From an uncultured Alphaproteobacteria bacterium (lineage in GTDB: Bacteria > Pseudomonadota > Alphaproteobacteria > Rhizobiales > Hyphomicrobiaceae), in the NCBI GenBank assembly GCA_937950105.1, contig CALFEM010000339.1, forward strand, positions 1-9,580: DNA of 9,580 bases, in the 5' to 3' direction. Within the stretch, counting starts at the first letter, position 1, and the number at the start of each line of letters is the position of its first letter. The notes beneath the pieces are model-generated. The model searched no databases, was not told the origin of the DNA, and saw only the letters and a program-made list of their open reading frames with translations. Shown here piece after piece: positions 1 to 7,700 of this stretch. A program made the position numbers and the translations under genes.

Positions 1-46
1 CGAGATGCCTAAGTGACTGGAGTTCAGACGTGTGCTCTTCCGATCT
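1..46 (-). other. Illumina TruSeq index adapter remnant (left contig end)
   Basis: This is not genomic DNA. Bases 13-46 match the end of the TruSeq indexed adapter (GTGACTGGAGTTC through GCTCTTCCGATCT). The preceding bases are the end of the P7 sequence (CGAGAT) and the six-base index GCCTAA, the reverse complement of TTAGGC, which I recall as TruSeq index 3. The block is the exact reverse complement of bases 9531-9576. Its translation gives the peptide MTGVQTCALPI, a known contaminant signature in protein databases. Genomic sequence starts at about base 47. Confidence 0.98.
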
Positions 47-357
47 TGTATCTGATCGTCGGCATGCTCGGGCTGAAGGACGCAGCCGGTTTCCTCGGGC
101 ATTTCCGCGGGCTGGCGCGGCAGGTCATGGCCGTGCCGATCCCCGGCGCGCACGAAGCCCCGTTCGAGCCCGGCGCGCTTGCAGGCGTCGCCCGCAACGC
201 CGGTCTCACCGCCGAGGCCGCCGAGAGCGTGCCGGCCGCGATCCAGCGCCTCGAAGCGATGCACCACGGCCCGAAGCGCGTTCTGATCTGCGGCTCGCTC
301 TACCTCGCCGGCCACGTCCTCGCCCTGCAGGACGGCATCGCCGCCCAACCGAACTAA
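47..357 (+). CDS. folC: Bifunctional dihydrofolate/folylpolyglutamate synthase, C-terminal fragment
   Basis: This is the 3' end of a gene cut by the contig boundary; about 102 genomic codons remain, from the Tyr codon at 49 to the TAA at 355-357. FolC adds L-glutamate to dihydropteroate and to tetrahydrofolates in the cytoplasm, using ATP. The fragment is the C-terminal ligase domain. It has a hydrophobic strand near its start (YLIVGMLGLKD), a middle section with VPIPGAHEAPF, and the closing strand-turn LICGSLYLAGHVL, which is the usual end of alphaproteobacterial FolC proteins. The N-terminal ATP-binding domain, P-loop and active-site residues lie off the contig. The open frame runs back into the adapter to an ATG at 13, but those first residues are artefact. 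No overlap with the next gene: 141 bp containing a palindrome separate it from proB. The family assignment rests on a short fragment, but the C-terminal pattern is characteristic. Confidence 0.8.
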
Positions 358-441
358 TTCTCCCGCTTCCTTCCTGAGGGGCGCACCGAAGTCGCCGCAT
401 TCACGCGGGTGCGCGAACTCTGCTATCAGGGGCGCCACACC

Positions 442-478
442 TTCCCCCTCTCCCCATCCTTACGGGGAGAGGGAAAAG
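442..478. repeat. REP-like palindrome between folC and proB
   Basis: An imperfect inverted repeat. The left arm CCCTCTCCCC (446-455) pairs over ten bases with GGGGAGAGGG (464-473) around an eight-base loop. Beyond a two-base bulge (CC at 444-445), TT at 442-443 can pair with AA at 474-475. I recall similar CCCTCTCCCC...GGGGAGAGGG elements dispersed in intergenic DNA of many alphaproteobacteria. It lies 84 bases after the folC stop and about 20 bases before the proB start. It lacks a following T-run on the + strand, so a classical rho-independent terminator is unlikely; an mRNA-stabilising or attenuating hairpin is possible. Confidence 0.65.
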
Positions 479-498
479 TCACCCACCGAGACCCCACG

Positions 499-1659
499 AT
501 GCCGAACGCAACACCCGCCACCGCCAGCGCCGTCCGCCCCGAGTGGGCCGAGGCGCGCCGCATCGTCGTCAAGATCGGCTCGGCGCTGCTGGTCGATCGT
601 GCCACCGGCATCCTCAAGTCCGACTGGCTGGCGTCGACCATGGACGACGTTGCTGCGCTCGCCCGCGAAGGCCGCGAGATCATTCTCGTCTCGTCCGGCG
701 CCATCGCGCTCGGCCGCCACACGCTGAAACTGCCGAAGGGTGCGCTCGACCTCGAGCAGAGCCAGGCGGCCGCGGCGGCCGGCCAGATCAGCCTCGCGCA
801 TGCCTACCAGGAGTTCGCGCGCGCCCGCGGCCTCACCGCAGCGCAGATCCTCGTCACCCTTGGCGATACCGAAGAGCGCCGCCGCTATCTCAACGCCCGC
901 AACACCATCGAGTGCCTGCTGGCGCTGAAGGCGATCCCGGTCGTCAACGAGAACGATACCGTAGCTACCACCGAAATCCGCTACGGCGACAACGACCGGC
1001 TATCCGCGCGCGTCGCCTCGATGGTGTCGGCCGATTGCCTCGTGCTGCTGTCCGATATCGACGGCCTCTACACCGCGCCGCCCGGATCGAGCGCCGACGC
1101 GCATCGCCTCGATGTCGTCAGCGAGATCACGCCCGAGATCGAGGCGATGGCGGGCGACGCCGGCTCCGAACTCTCCAAGGGCGGCATGAAAACCAAGGTC
1201 GAGGCGGCCAAGATCGCGCGCGCCGCCGGCTGCGACATGATCATCACGTCCGGCAAGGTCATGCATCCGCTGCGCGGCATCGGCGAGGGCGCGCCGTGCA
1301 CCTGGTTCCTGGCGCCGTCCGATCCGGTCACGGCGAAGCAGCGCTGGATCTCAGGCCAGCTCGAGCCGAAGGGCATCGTGCACATCGACGCCGGCGCCGA
1401 AAAGGCCATGCTCGCCGGCAAGAGCCTGCTGCCCGCGGGCGTCACCTCCGTGACCGGCAGCTTCGACCGCGGCGACGTGGTCATCATCCGCACCGCGAGC
1501 GGACACGAGATCGGCCGTGGCCTCGTCGCCTATGCCAAGGGCGACGCGGAACGCATCATCGGCAAGCGCTCCGCCGCAATTGCCGAGATTCTCGGCTATT
1601 CGGGCCGCGACGAGTTGATCCATCGTGACGACATGGCGCTCAATCGCGCGCTGAAGTGA
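499..1659 (+). CDS. proB: Glutamate 5-kinase
   Basis: ProB phosphorylates L-glutamate to gamma-glutamyl phosphate with ATP, the first and feedback-controlled step of proline synthesis, in the cytoplasm. The protein is 386 aa, against about 370 for typical two-domain enzymes. The amino-acid-kinase domain (about residues 18-265) shows VVKIGSALL with Lys25, SSGAIALG (65-72), NENDTV (150-155), [10 protein letters not shown] (161-170), LSDIDGLY (184-191) and [10 protein letters not shown] (228-237), which cover the nucleotide, glutamate and Mg sites. A C-terminal PUA domain spans about 290-375. The frame stays open upstream to a GTG at 409, but that extension reads through the palindrome and is not ProB-like, so the ATG at 499 is preferred; no strong Shine-Dalgarno is visible before it. 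Neither proA nor obgE, both frequent neighbours of proB, is adjacent here. The stop codon touches the next gene, suggesting co-transcription with the channel. Confidence 0.96.
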   Translation: MPNATPATASAVRPEWAEARRIVVKIGSALLVDRATGILKSDWLASTMDDVAALAREGREIILVSSGAIALGRHTLKLPKGALDLEQSQAAAAAGQISLAHAYQEFARARGLTAAQILVTLGDTEERRRYLNARNTIECLLALKAIPVVNENDTVATTEIRYGDNDRLSARVASMVSADCLVLLSDIDGLYTAPPGSSADAHRLDVVSEITPEIEAMAGDAGSELSKGGMKTKVEAAKIARAAGCDMIITSGKVMHPLRGIGEGAPCTWFLAPSDPVTAKQRWISGQLEPKGIVHIDAGAEKAMLAGKSLLPAGVTSVTGSFDRGDVVIIRTASGHEIGRGLVAYAKGDAERIIGKRSAAIAEILGYSGRDELIHRDDMALNRALK

Positions 1660-1670
1660 GGCTGGCGCCG

Positions 1671-2465
1671 ATGGCGGATGCACCGACAAGAGCAACCGGA
1701 CGGCCATTCAAGGCGCTGCTGCGCGAGCTTTACGAAAGCGATACGCCGCGCGCGCGGGTGTTCTGCTACGGCCTGCTGGCGTTCGACCTGCTGACGGTCG
1801 TTTTCATCGTCGTCACGTCGTTCATGCCACGGCACCCCACCATCGAGGCGATCGACATCGTGCTCGGCGTGCTGCTGCTCGCCGATTTCGCGGCGCGCAT
1901 GTGGCTGTCGAAAAAGCGCGTCAAGGAGCTGTCACACCCGGCGACGTGGGCCGACATCGTCGCCATCGCCTCGTTCCTGGCGCCGGTCGCGGGCGAGGCC
2001 GGCGGCTTCCTGCGCGTGCTGCGCACCTTGCGCCTGCTGCACACCTACCAGTTGTTGAAGCGCTTGCGGCGAGACTTCCCGTTCTTCCGCCGCAACGAGG
2101 ACATCATCATCGCGCTGACGCACCTGCTGGTGTTCCTGTTCATCATGACCAGCCTCGTCTACGAAACGCAGCACTGGTCGAACCCGCAGATCACCAACTA
2201 CGTCGATGCGCTCTACTTCACCGTGACGGCGCTGACGACGACCGGCTTCGGCGACATCACGCTGCCGGGCAGTACCGGCCGGCTCATCACGGTCGTCATC
2301 ATGCTGTTCGGTGTGACGCTGTTCCTGCGCCTCGCGCAGGTGCTGTTTCGCCCGCACAAGATCCGCTTCCGCTGCCCGACTTGCGGGCTTCTGCGCCATG
2401 AGCCGGATGCGGTGCACTGCAAGGCCTGCGGCACCACACTCAACATCCCCGACGAGGGCGATTGA
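1671..2465 (+). CDS. Voltage-gated-type potassium channel subunit with C-terminal zinc ribbon
   Basis: A predicted inner-membrane cation channel of 264 aa with six-helix Kv topology: S1 about 30-51, S2 58-79, S3 93-107, S4 112-134, S5 144-164, pore loop 177-196 and S6 203-226. S4 carries basic residues at every third position (Arg115, Arg118, Arg121), then a Lys/Arg cluster at 130-134, as in a voltage sensor. The selectivity filter reads TTTGFGD (189-195), a GFG variant of the usual GYG, and implies K+ selectivity. A cytoplasmic tail after S6 has CPTC (235-238) and CKAC (250-253), a four-cysteine zinc ribbon; regulation by metal or redox is inference. The ATG at 1671 follows GTGAGG at a plausible ribosome-binding distance. 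An in-frame GTG at 1656, overlapping the proB stop, is the alternative start. In either case the gene abuts proB. It probably functions as a tetramer. Ion selectivity and gating are not proven. Confidence 0.88.
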   Translation: MADAPTRATGRPFKALLRELYESDTPRARVFCYGLLAFDLLTVVFIVVTSFMPRHPTIEAIDIVLGVLLLADFAARMWLSKKRVKELSHPATWADIVAIASFLAPVAGEAGGFLRVLRTLRLLHTYQLLKRLRRDFPFFRRNEDIIIALTHLLVFLFIMTSLVYETQHWSNPQITNYVDALYFTVTALTTTGFGDITLPGSTGRLITVVIMLFGVTLFLRLAQVLFRPHKIRFRCPTCGLLRHEPDAVHCKACGTTLNIPDEGD

Positions 2466-2481
2466 TCCGGGCATTATGCTG

Positions 2482-2546
2482 CTGGAGCATCTTTATCCGA
2501 CCGCCGAGTCGCCCGGGCGATTCCGTGCGATCGGATGATGCTCCAG
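2482..2546. repeat. Palindromic intergenic element between convergent genes
   Basis: Outer arms CTGGAGCATC (2482-2491) and GATGCTCCAG (2537-2546) pair perfectly over ten bases. After a three-base TTT bulge, ATCCGA (2495-2500) pairs with TCGGAT (2531-2536). Nested inside is a perfect 12-bp palindrome, TCGCCCGGGCGA (2509-2520). The outer arms resemble the GAGCATGATC-type palindromic repeats I recall from rhizobial genomes. The position, 16 bases after the channel stop and 31 bases before the end of the convergent yihY-like gene, suits a bidirectional transcription or mRNA 3'-end barrier. There is no T-run on either strand. Confidence 0.65.
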
Positions 2547-2548
2547 GC

Positions 2549-2570
2549 GAGCGCCTCATCGCCGGCGCTC
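2549..2570. repeat. Small GC-rich hairpin at the 3' end of the yihY-like gene
   Basis: A perfect seven-base inverted repeat, GAGCGCC (2549-2555) and GGCGCTC (2564-2570), with an eight-base loop. It begins eight bases beyond the stop codon of the minus-strand gene. It could terminate or protect that transcript, but no U-tract follows on the minus strand, so a classical intrinsic terminator is not supported. Confidence 0.4.
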
Positions 2571-2577
2571 ACGGCAC

Positions 2578-3438
2578 TCAACCTTGCGGCGTCGCGTCAC
2601 CGAGGCCATTGCCGTTGGCGAGCTTCTTCAACTCCATGATGCCGCGATTGAGTTCGGCCCCGAGGATCACGATCACCGCCGATACCTGGAAGAAGATCAG
2701 GGCGACCATCATCTGCGTCAGGCCGGCGTAGAAGCGCGAGTAGTCGGAGAAGCTCAGGTAGTGCGAGTAGAGGCCGGCGGCGGCGAGCCACAGCACCGTC
2801 GTCAGCAATATGCCCGGCCAGACGTCGGCGATGCGCCGCTTGCCCGCCGCCAGCCAGAGATGCAGCACCGTCAGTTGCGCCACCATGACGATGGCACCCG
2901 TCGCGTACCGGAAGGAGGCCGTGAGCCACGTGGAATCGAGCAGGTCCTTGAGCCACGACGGCTCGAAGCGTGCGGCAAGTCCGGGGCCGACGACCACCAG
3001 CCACGTCAGCGCCAGCATCGACAGGGCCGACACGAACACGAACAGCATGGCGAGCAGCAGCATCATCAGGTAGGGCCGCGTTTCCCGCTGGCGGTAGGCG
3101 CCGTTCAAGGCCGCGCGCAGCGTCTCGACGGCGCTGGTCGCGAAGAACAGCGCGATGCCGCCGCCGACTGTCAGCAGGTCGATGCGCGACGATCCCATGA
3201 TGGCGTCGACCTGCGGGGCGAGCGAGCGCGCGACATCGGGCGGGAGGATCTGGAACAGGCCTTCGATGGCCTGCGTGGCGAGCGGACGCCCGCCGATGAC
3301 GCCGGCAACCGCGCCGAGGAAAATGCAGAACGGAAACAGCGAGACGACCGCCGCATAGGCGACGGCACCGGCCATGGCGAAGCCCGAATGCTCGTAGAGC
3401 CGGTAGATGGCCTCGAGCAGCGTGGTGTATCGCTTCAT
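2578..3438 (-). CDS. YihY/BrkB-family inner-membrane protein
   Basis: A 286-aa polytopic membrane protein of the YihY/virulence factor BrkB family (once called ribonuclease BN by mistake). The molecular function of the family is not settled; transport or envelope roles have been proposed. Six hydrophobic helices are visible, at about 20-48, 87-104, 122-151, 174-198, 206-229 and 238-264. Family hallmarks are the first helix with AYAAVVSLFPF (28-38), the LRAALNGAY segment after helix 2 (107-115), the RRIADVWPG loop (201-209), YSRFYAGL (233-240) and the closing VILGAELN (257-264). The ATG at 3438 is chosen because AGGAG lies eight bases upstream (complement of 3447-3451) and the N-terminus (MKRYTTLLEAIYRLYEHSGF) fits the family. 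An in-frame extension back to 3606 looks like non-coding sequence. The gene converges on the channel gene and diverges from the EamA transporter. Confidence 0.9.
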   Translation of the reverse strand: MKRYTTLLEAIYRLYEHSGFAMAGAVAYAAVVSLFPFCIFLGAVAGVIGGRPLATQAIEGLFQILPPDVARSLAPQVDAIMGSSRIDLLTVGGGIALFFATSAVETLRAALNGAYRQRETRPYLMMLLLAMLFVFVSALSMLALTWLVVVGPGLAARFEPSWLKDLLDSTWLTASFRYATGAIVMVAQLTVLHLWLAAGKRRIADVWPGILLTTVLWLAAAGLYSHYLSFSDYSRFYAGLTQMMVALIFFQVSAVIVILGAELNRGIMELKKLANGNGLGDATPQG

Positions 3439-3446
3439 GCTCCCGT

Positions 3447-3451
3447 CTCCT
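3447..3451 (-). promoter_or_regulatory. Shine-Dalgarno for the yihY-like gene
   Basis: On the minus strand this reads AGGAG, eight bases before the ATG at 3438. It fixes the short start and argues against the upstream in-frame extension. The rest of the divergent gap to 3713 shows no promoter hexamers that I would call. Confidence 0.7.
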
Positions 3452-3713
3452 GGCGGGCCCGGCGGATCGCGCCGTAACCCGTGTGGCCCATAACCGCCGC
3501 AATGCCAACTTTGCGGGTTGGGATGCAACCGGAAAATCGGCTCGGAATCGCGCGAAGTGCCGCAGCGGTGGCCCGATTGCATCGTACCTGTCCCCGCCGC
3601 CGCCACAGGGGAAGCTCGACGGGCACCTTCGATTCCAATCGTGCCGAACCTGCTCTACAGCATCACCAACACACTTCCCGGCCGACCGCCCATCAAGAAA
3701 AAGACGAAACCGC

Positions 3714-4601
3714 ATGCTGCTGCGCCTCGCTCCCGTCCTGTTCGTGCTGCTCTGGTCCACGGGATTCATCGGCTCCAAGGTGGTCGGCAATCATGCCGAG
3801 CCTTTCACGGTCCTCAGCCTGCGCTTCGCGCTGGTGCTTGCCGTGCTGGCCCCGGTGGCGTGGTTCACGCCGCGCGTCACGGCACGGGCGGCGCGCGATG
3901 CGGCGATCTCCGGCGCGCTCATTCACACCGCCTACATCGGCGGCGTGCTGTGGGCGCTGCGCGAGGGCATGCCGGCCGGGCTCGTCGCCATCGTCGTCTG
4001 CCTGCAGCCGGTGCTGACCGCCCTGCTCGCCGGCCCGCTGCTCGGCGAACGCATCGGACCCCGCCACTGGGCTGGCCTCGCCATCGGCCTCGCCGGTGTC
4101 GCGCTCGTGGTGGCGCCGAAGCTCGCCGCCTCGGCGTCCGCCGCGCATCTCGCCGGCGCATCTTCACCGATGTCGGTGGTCGCCGCGCTCGCGGGCCTCG
4201 TCGGCATCACGCTCGGCACGCTCTGGCAGAAGGCGCACGGGCACACCGGCGATCTGAGGACCCTCACGTTCTGGCAGTACGTCGGCGCCGTCGGCGTGGC
4301 GCTGCCGCTCGCCGCCCTGCTCGAGACCATGCAGGTCGACTGGACGATGGAATTCGCGCTGGCCATGGCCTGGCTGGTGCTGGTGCTCTCGATCGGCGCC
4401 ATCGGCCTGCTGATGCTGCTGATCCGGGCGAGTGCGGTATCGCGCGTGACGAGCCTGTTCTATCTCGTGCCGGCGGTGACGGCGCTGATGGCGTGGGTCT
4501 ACTTCGGCGAGCGTCTGACGCTGTCGCAACTCGCAGGGATGGCACTGGTCATGCTGGCGGTGCTGATGATCGGCTCGCTCAGGAGCGAAACGCGCGGTTG
4601 A
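3714..4601 (+). CDS. EamA/DMT-superfamily membrane transporter
   Basis: A 295-aa inner-membrane protein of the drug/metabolite transporter superfamily with two tandem EamA domains (about 4-134 and 155-288), each of roughly five helices, giving ten in total. The internal duplication shows in matching segments at the end of each half: LQPVLTALLAGPLLGERI (97-114) and LVPAVTALMAWVYFGERLT (251-269). The start has the usual LLWSTGFIGSKVV signature (12-24). Members export amino acids or other metabolites; the substrate cannot be read from the sequence. The ATG at 3714 is chosen because it begins the first helix directly. Upstream is only a weak purine stretch (AAGAAAAAGA, 3695-3704), and the open frame before it has no transporter-like sequence. 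It is divergent from the yihY-like gene and is followed in the same direction, after 117 bp, by the HhH protein. Confidence 0.92.
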   Translation: MLLRLAPVLFVLLWSTGFIGSKVVGNHAEPFTVLSLRFALVLAVLAPVAWFTPRVTARAARDAAISGALIHTAYIGGVLWALREGMPAGLVAIVVCLQPVLTALLAGPLLGERIGPRHWAGLAIGLAGVALVVAPKLAASASAAHLAGASSPMSVVAALAGLVGITLGTLWQKAHGHTGDLRTLTFWQYVGAVGVALPLAALLETMQVDWTMEFALAMAWLVLVLSIGAIGLLMLLIRASAVSRVTSLFYLVPAVTALMAWVYFGERLTLSQLAGMALVMLAVLMIGSLRSETRG

Positions 4602-4681
4602 AGGGGCCGGCTTCTCACCTCCATGAGCATGGCCGCGGCGACACAGGGCATGGCGGTTCCGCGAGCTGTAGCAGGCGCCGC

Positions 4682-4710
4682 TTTATTCGCCCGCGCCGCA
4701 GCGATATTTT
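4682..4710 (+). promoter_or_regulatory. Possible promoter for the HhH-domain gene, perhaps leaderless
   Basis: In this GC-rich genome an AT-rich pair stands out: TTTATT (4682-4687) and TATTTT (4705-4710), separated by 17 bases. The match to sigma-70 hexamers is partial (3 of 6 and 4 of 6). Transcription would start at about 4717, almost at the ATG at 4719. This fits the absence of a Shine-Dalgarno there and suggests a leaderless mRNA. Weak evidence. Confidence 0.3.
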
Positions 4711-4718
4711 CAGTCCGC

Positions 4719-7700
4719 ATGACAATTGATTTGCAGAGCCACATCGGGCGGCTGTCCGCCGAACGCGAGCGCCTCGAAGCGTTCCTCGGCCGCCATCCGG
4801 CGTGGTCCGCGTGGCGCGGGGCGCTGGCCCGGGGGCTCACCGGCAAGACGCTGCAGGCGCACCGCGACAACGTCGAGCAGGTGCTGGCGCGCGATCCCGT
4901 GTTCGCAGCCTGGCAGGCGCTGACGGCGGCGATCGCTTCCCTCGACGAAATTCAGGCCGGGCTGCCCCAGACCAAGGCCGCTGAACCCTCCCGCGAGCCG
5001 ATGCCAGAGGCGCGATCCGCTGCGACGCAGAACCCGGCGGCGAACCGCCCCTCGCGCGCTGCCCCGATGACGAGCGCGGCCGCACCGCCGCCGACGCTGC
5101 GCGAGGTGCAACGTGTCGCGCTGACCCTGCGCGGCGCGCCGGTGAGCGTAGAAACCGGGTCTGCGACCATCCATGCAGGTCCGCCGGAGCCTTGGCGCAG
5201 CGCAGTGGCACCCGGAGGGGGCGAGCAAGGCAGCGGCGACGACCTCACCCGAATCCGCGGCATTGACCGCCGTCTCGCCGACGCACTCACGGCGCGCGGC
5301 ATCCGCTCCTTCGCCGAAATCGCCTCGTTCACGGCCGCCGACGTGCGCACGCTGACGGCAGCGCTCGGCCTCGGTCGCCGCATCAATGCCGAAAACTGGA
5401 TCGAGCAGGCGGCCGTGATCGTCGCACGTGACGCAGCGGCGAAGGCGAGGGCCGATGCCATCGCGGCCGACATCGCCCGCCGCCTCGTCGTCAGCGCCGC
5501 CGCGCCGGGGCTCGACCTTTCGGGCGCGGCCGCCCTGACGCCAACGACGGCACCGGTTCCGCCGGAGGGTGCTGCTGCCGCCATGCCGCATGCATCGATC
5601 GCTCTGGTCGAGGCGGCTGCGCGTGCAGCGGAACCGCCGGACAAGCCTTCGCCGGCTGCCGCGAACGACCTGCCGAGCATCATCCGCGCTGCCGCCGCGC
5701 GCATCGCTGCTCCCGCGACGCAGGCGAGCAGCCACGCTGTCGCCGCCGCAGCTCCCGAGGCGACCGCCACGCAACCTCAGCAACTGCCGCTGCCGTCGGC
5801 CATACCGATCGCGACGGCCGTGAACCGCGCAGCTGCGGCGATCGTCGCCGCCATCGCCGCGAATGCAGCGACCGCGCTGGCGACCGTATCCGAGGAACCG
5901 CATCTGCCTGCCGAGGTCGCCTTGTTCGAGGCCGATTTGTCACCGGCCGAAGCGGCGGCCGACGCGGGCAACGGCGGCAGCCAGACACCGACGCCGTCTC
6001 GAGGGGAGGAGCCGCTCCGCGACGACGCTGCGGCGGCACCGTCCGCGGTGACGGTGCCTCCGCTGCCCGTGGACCGGCCTGCGGCGGATGAGTTGGTGTC
6101 TTCGTTGCGCGCGAACGACGGGCCACCCGCCGATTGCGTGCCGGACGAGCCCCCAGCCGTCATCGCGGCGACGATCGCCGGCGCGGCGGCACCAGCGCTC
6201 CCGGCTTCTGCCGTGACAGATACCGTCGCATACGAACACGCCGAGGACACGTCCGGCACGCGAGCAGCGCCCGACGCCATCAGAGAAGGCGTCTCACCCG
6301 CCGAGGCCGGCGTCACCACTACGGCAACGGACACCGCTGCCGCGCTCGATCCAGCGCCAGCCGAAGCGCCCGCGCTCGTATCCGCGACCAAGTCCGAACA
6401 GACGCAATCCGAGGCACCCTCTGCCGCGCCCGACGACCTGCTTGCCATTCGTGGTCTCGGGCCCCTCGCTGCCGACGTGCTCGCCGGGCTTGGCGTTCGC
6501 CGATACGCCGAGATCGCCGCGTGGAGCGCGAGCGACATCGCCAGGGTGCGGGCGGCACTGGACAGCGCACCGGGACCAATCCGCGACGGCTGGATCGAGC
6601 AGGCGGCCGTGCTGGCGACCGGCCGCCTCACGGCGCACGCCGCACACCGGCTGGCGACCGGCACAGAGCCGCCGCTCGCCGCACGTCCCGAACGTGATAC
6701 CGAACGCGATCCCGCGTTCGCCATCTGGCTCGCCCGGCACACGTCCGAGTTGCCGATCCCCCGCGCCGAACCAGCCCCGGCCGCGCGCGTGGAGCCGGAC
6801 GTACCCGCTCCCGTGTCAGCTTCGAGCCCGTCAGCGCCGCCCGAGGCCGCTGCTGCCGACGCGCACCCGGCCTCGGCGCCGCCAACGCGCGATGCCTCTC
6901 CGGTCGATGTGCCCAATGCTCACGTTGTGCCGCCGGAAACCTTGGACGAGCCAGTTGACCGCTCGTCTACTTCGGCCGAAGCACAGCCGGTCGCCGCGCT
7001 GAGCCCGCCCGTGCCTTCGCCTGGGCAGGCCGCCGCGACGGTGGCGGCGGACGCCATGACATCCGGGGACACGGCGGCCGCCGGCGTGACCACAGTCCCC
7101 GCGCCAACGCAGCCAGCAAACGCGCCCGCGTCGGTGCCCATGCGCGCTCAGGTGGCGACCTTTACAGCCGTCGAGGAAGCAACTGCGCCGCAGCCGCACG
7201 CCTCCCCTATCCCCGCGCCGCCGCCGGACCAACCAGCCACCGCCGCATCGGCTGGCAGCGACGCCGCATCGGTTGCTGCCGGCAATGGCCACGCCCCGCC
7301 GGTGCCGCCACCGTTGCCCGCCTCGGCCGTTGCCGACGCGACGGCGCGCATTGCGGCGGTCACGCGACCGCCGGTCTTCGAGAACACCATCCATATCGGC
7401 CCGCAAGCGGCCCCGGCCGCCGGGGCGGCTTCGCCGCTGCAGGCCATTTCCGAACGCCTGCAGGCGCTCGAGCGCGATCTCGCCACGCTCGACATCGTGC
7501 CGCTGGCGCCGCCGCAGCCGCGCCGCTCCCAAATCGCCGGTCCATCGCCCAAAAGCGCCCCGCCCGCCAGCGCCGGGGCCGGGACCGGGGCCGGTCTCGC
7601 CGAGCACTCAACCGAGGCGGCGGAGCAGGTTCCGGCCAGTTCGGCAGAGCCGCCAGCCGGGCCTGAAGTCGCCCCCATGGCCGACGACGTGGCGGTGCAT

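Noticed and set aside
13..48. The apparent N-terminus of the first protein (MTGVQTCALPI)
   Set aside because: It is translated adapter sequence, so the FolC fragment really begins at about base 49.
442..478. Rho-independent terminator of folC
   Set aside because: A stem is present, but it is followed by AAAAGTC and not by a T-run on the coding strand.
409..498. A 30-residue N-terminal extension of ProB from a GTG at 409
   Set aside because: It reads through the palindromic repeat, is not ProB-like, and the ATG at 499 gives a normal length.
3439..3606. A 56-residue N-terminal extension of the YihY-like protein
   Set aside because: The sequence is Gly/Pro/Arg/His-rich and unlike a membrane protein start, whereas the ATG at 3438 has a good AGGAG upstream.
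3518..4729. A 403-codon plus-strand frame overlapping the EamA gene in another phase
   Set aside because: It is Arg/His-rich shadow sequence; the transporter frame shows ten helices and two EamA repeats.
5830..5886. Ala-rich hydrophobic stretch in the large protein as a membrane helix
   Set aside because: It is mostly Ala with Asn and Arg interspersed and few strongly hydrophobic residues, so a disordered or soluble helical linker is more likely.
4710..6916. Long minus-strand open frames opposite the HhH gene (about 380-400 codons)
   Set aside because: They are Arg/Gly- or Ala/Ser-rich mirror frames of a GC-rich coding region with no domain pattern and no ribosome-binding site seen; the sense frame has the repeated modules.
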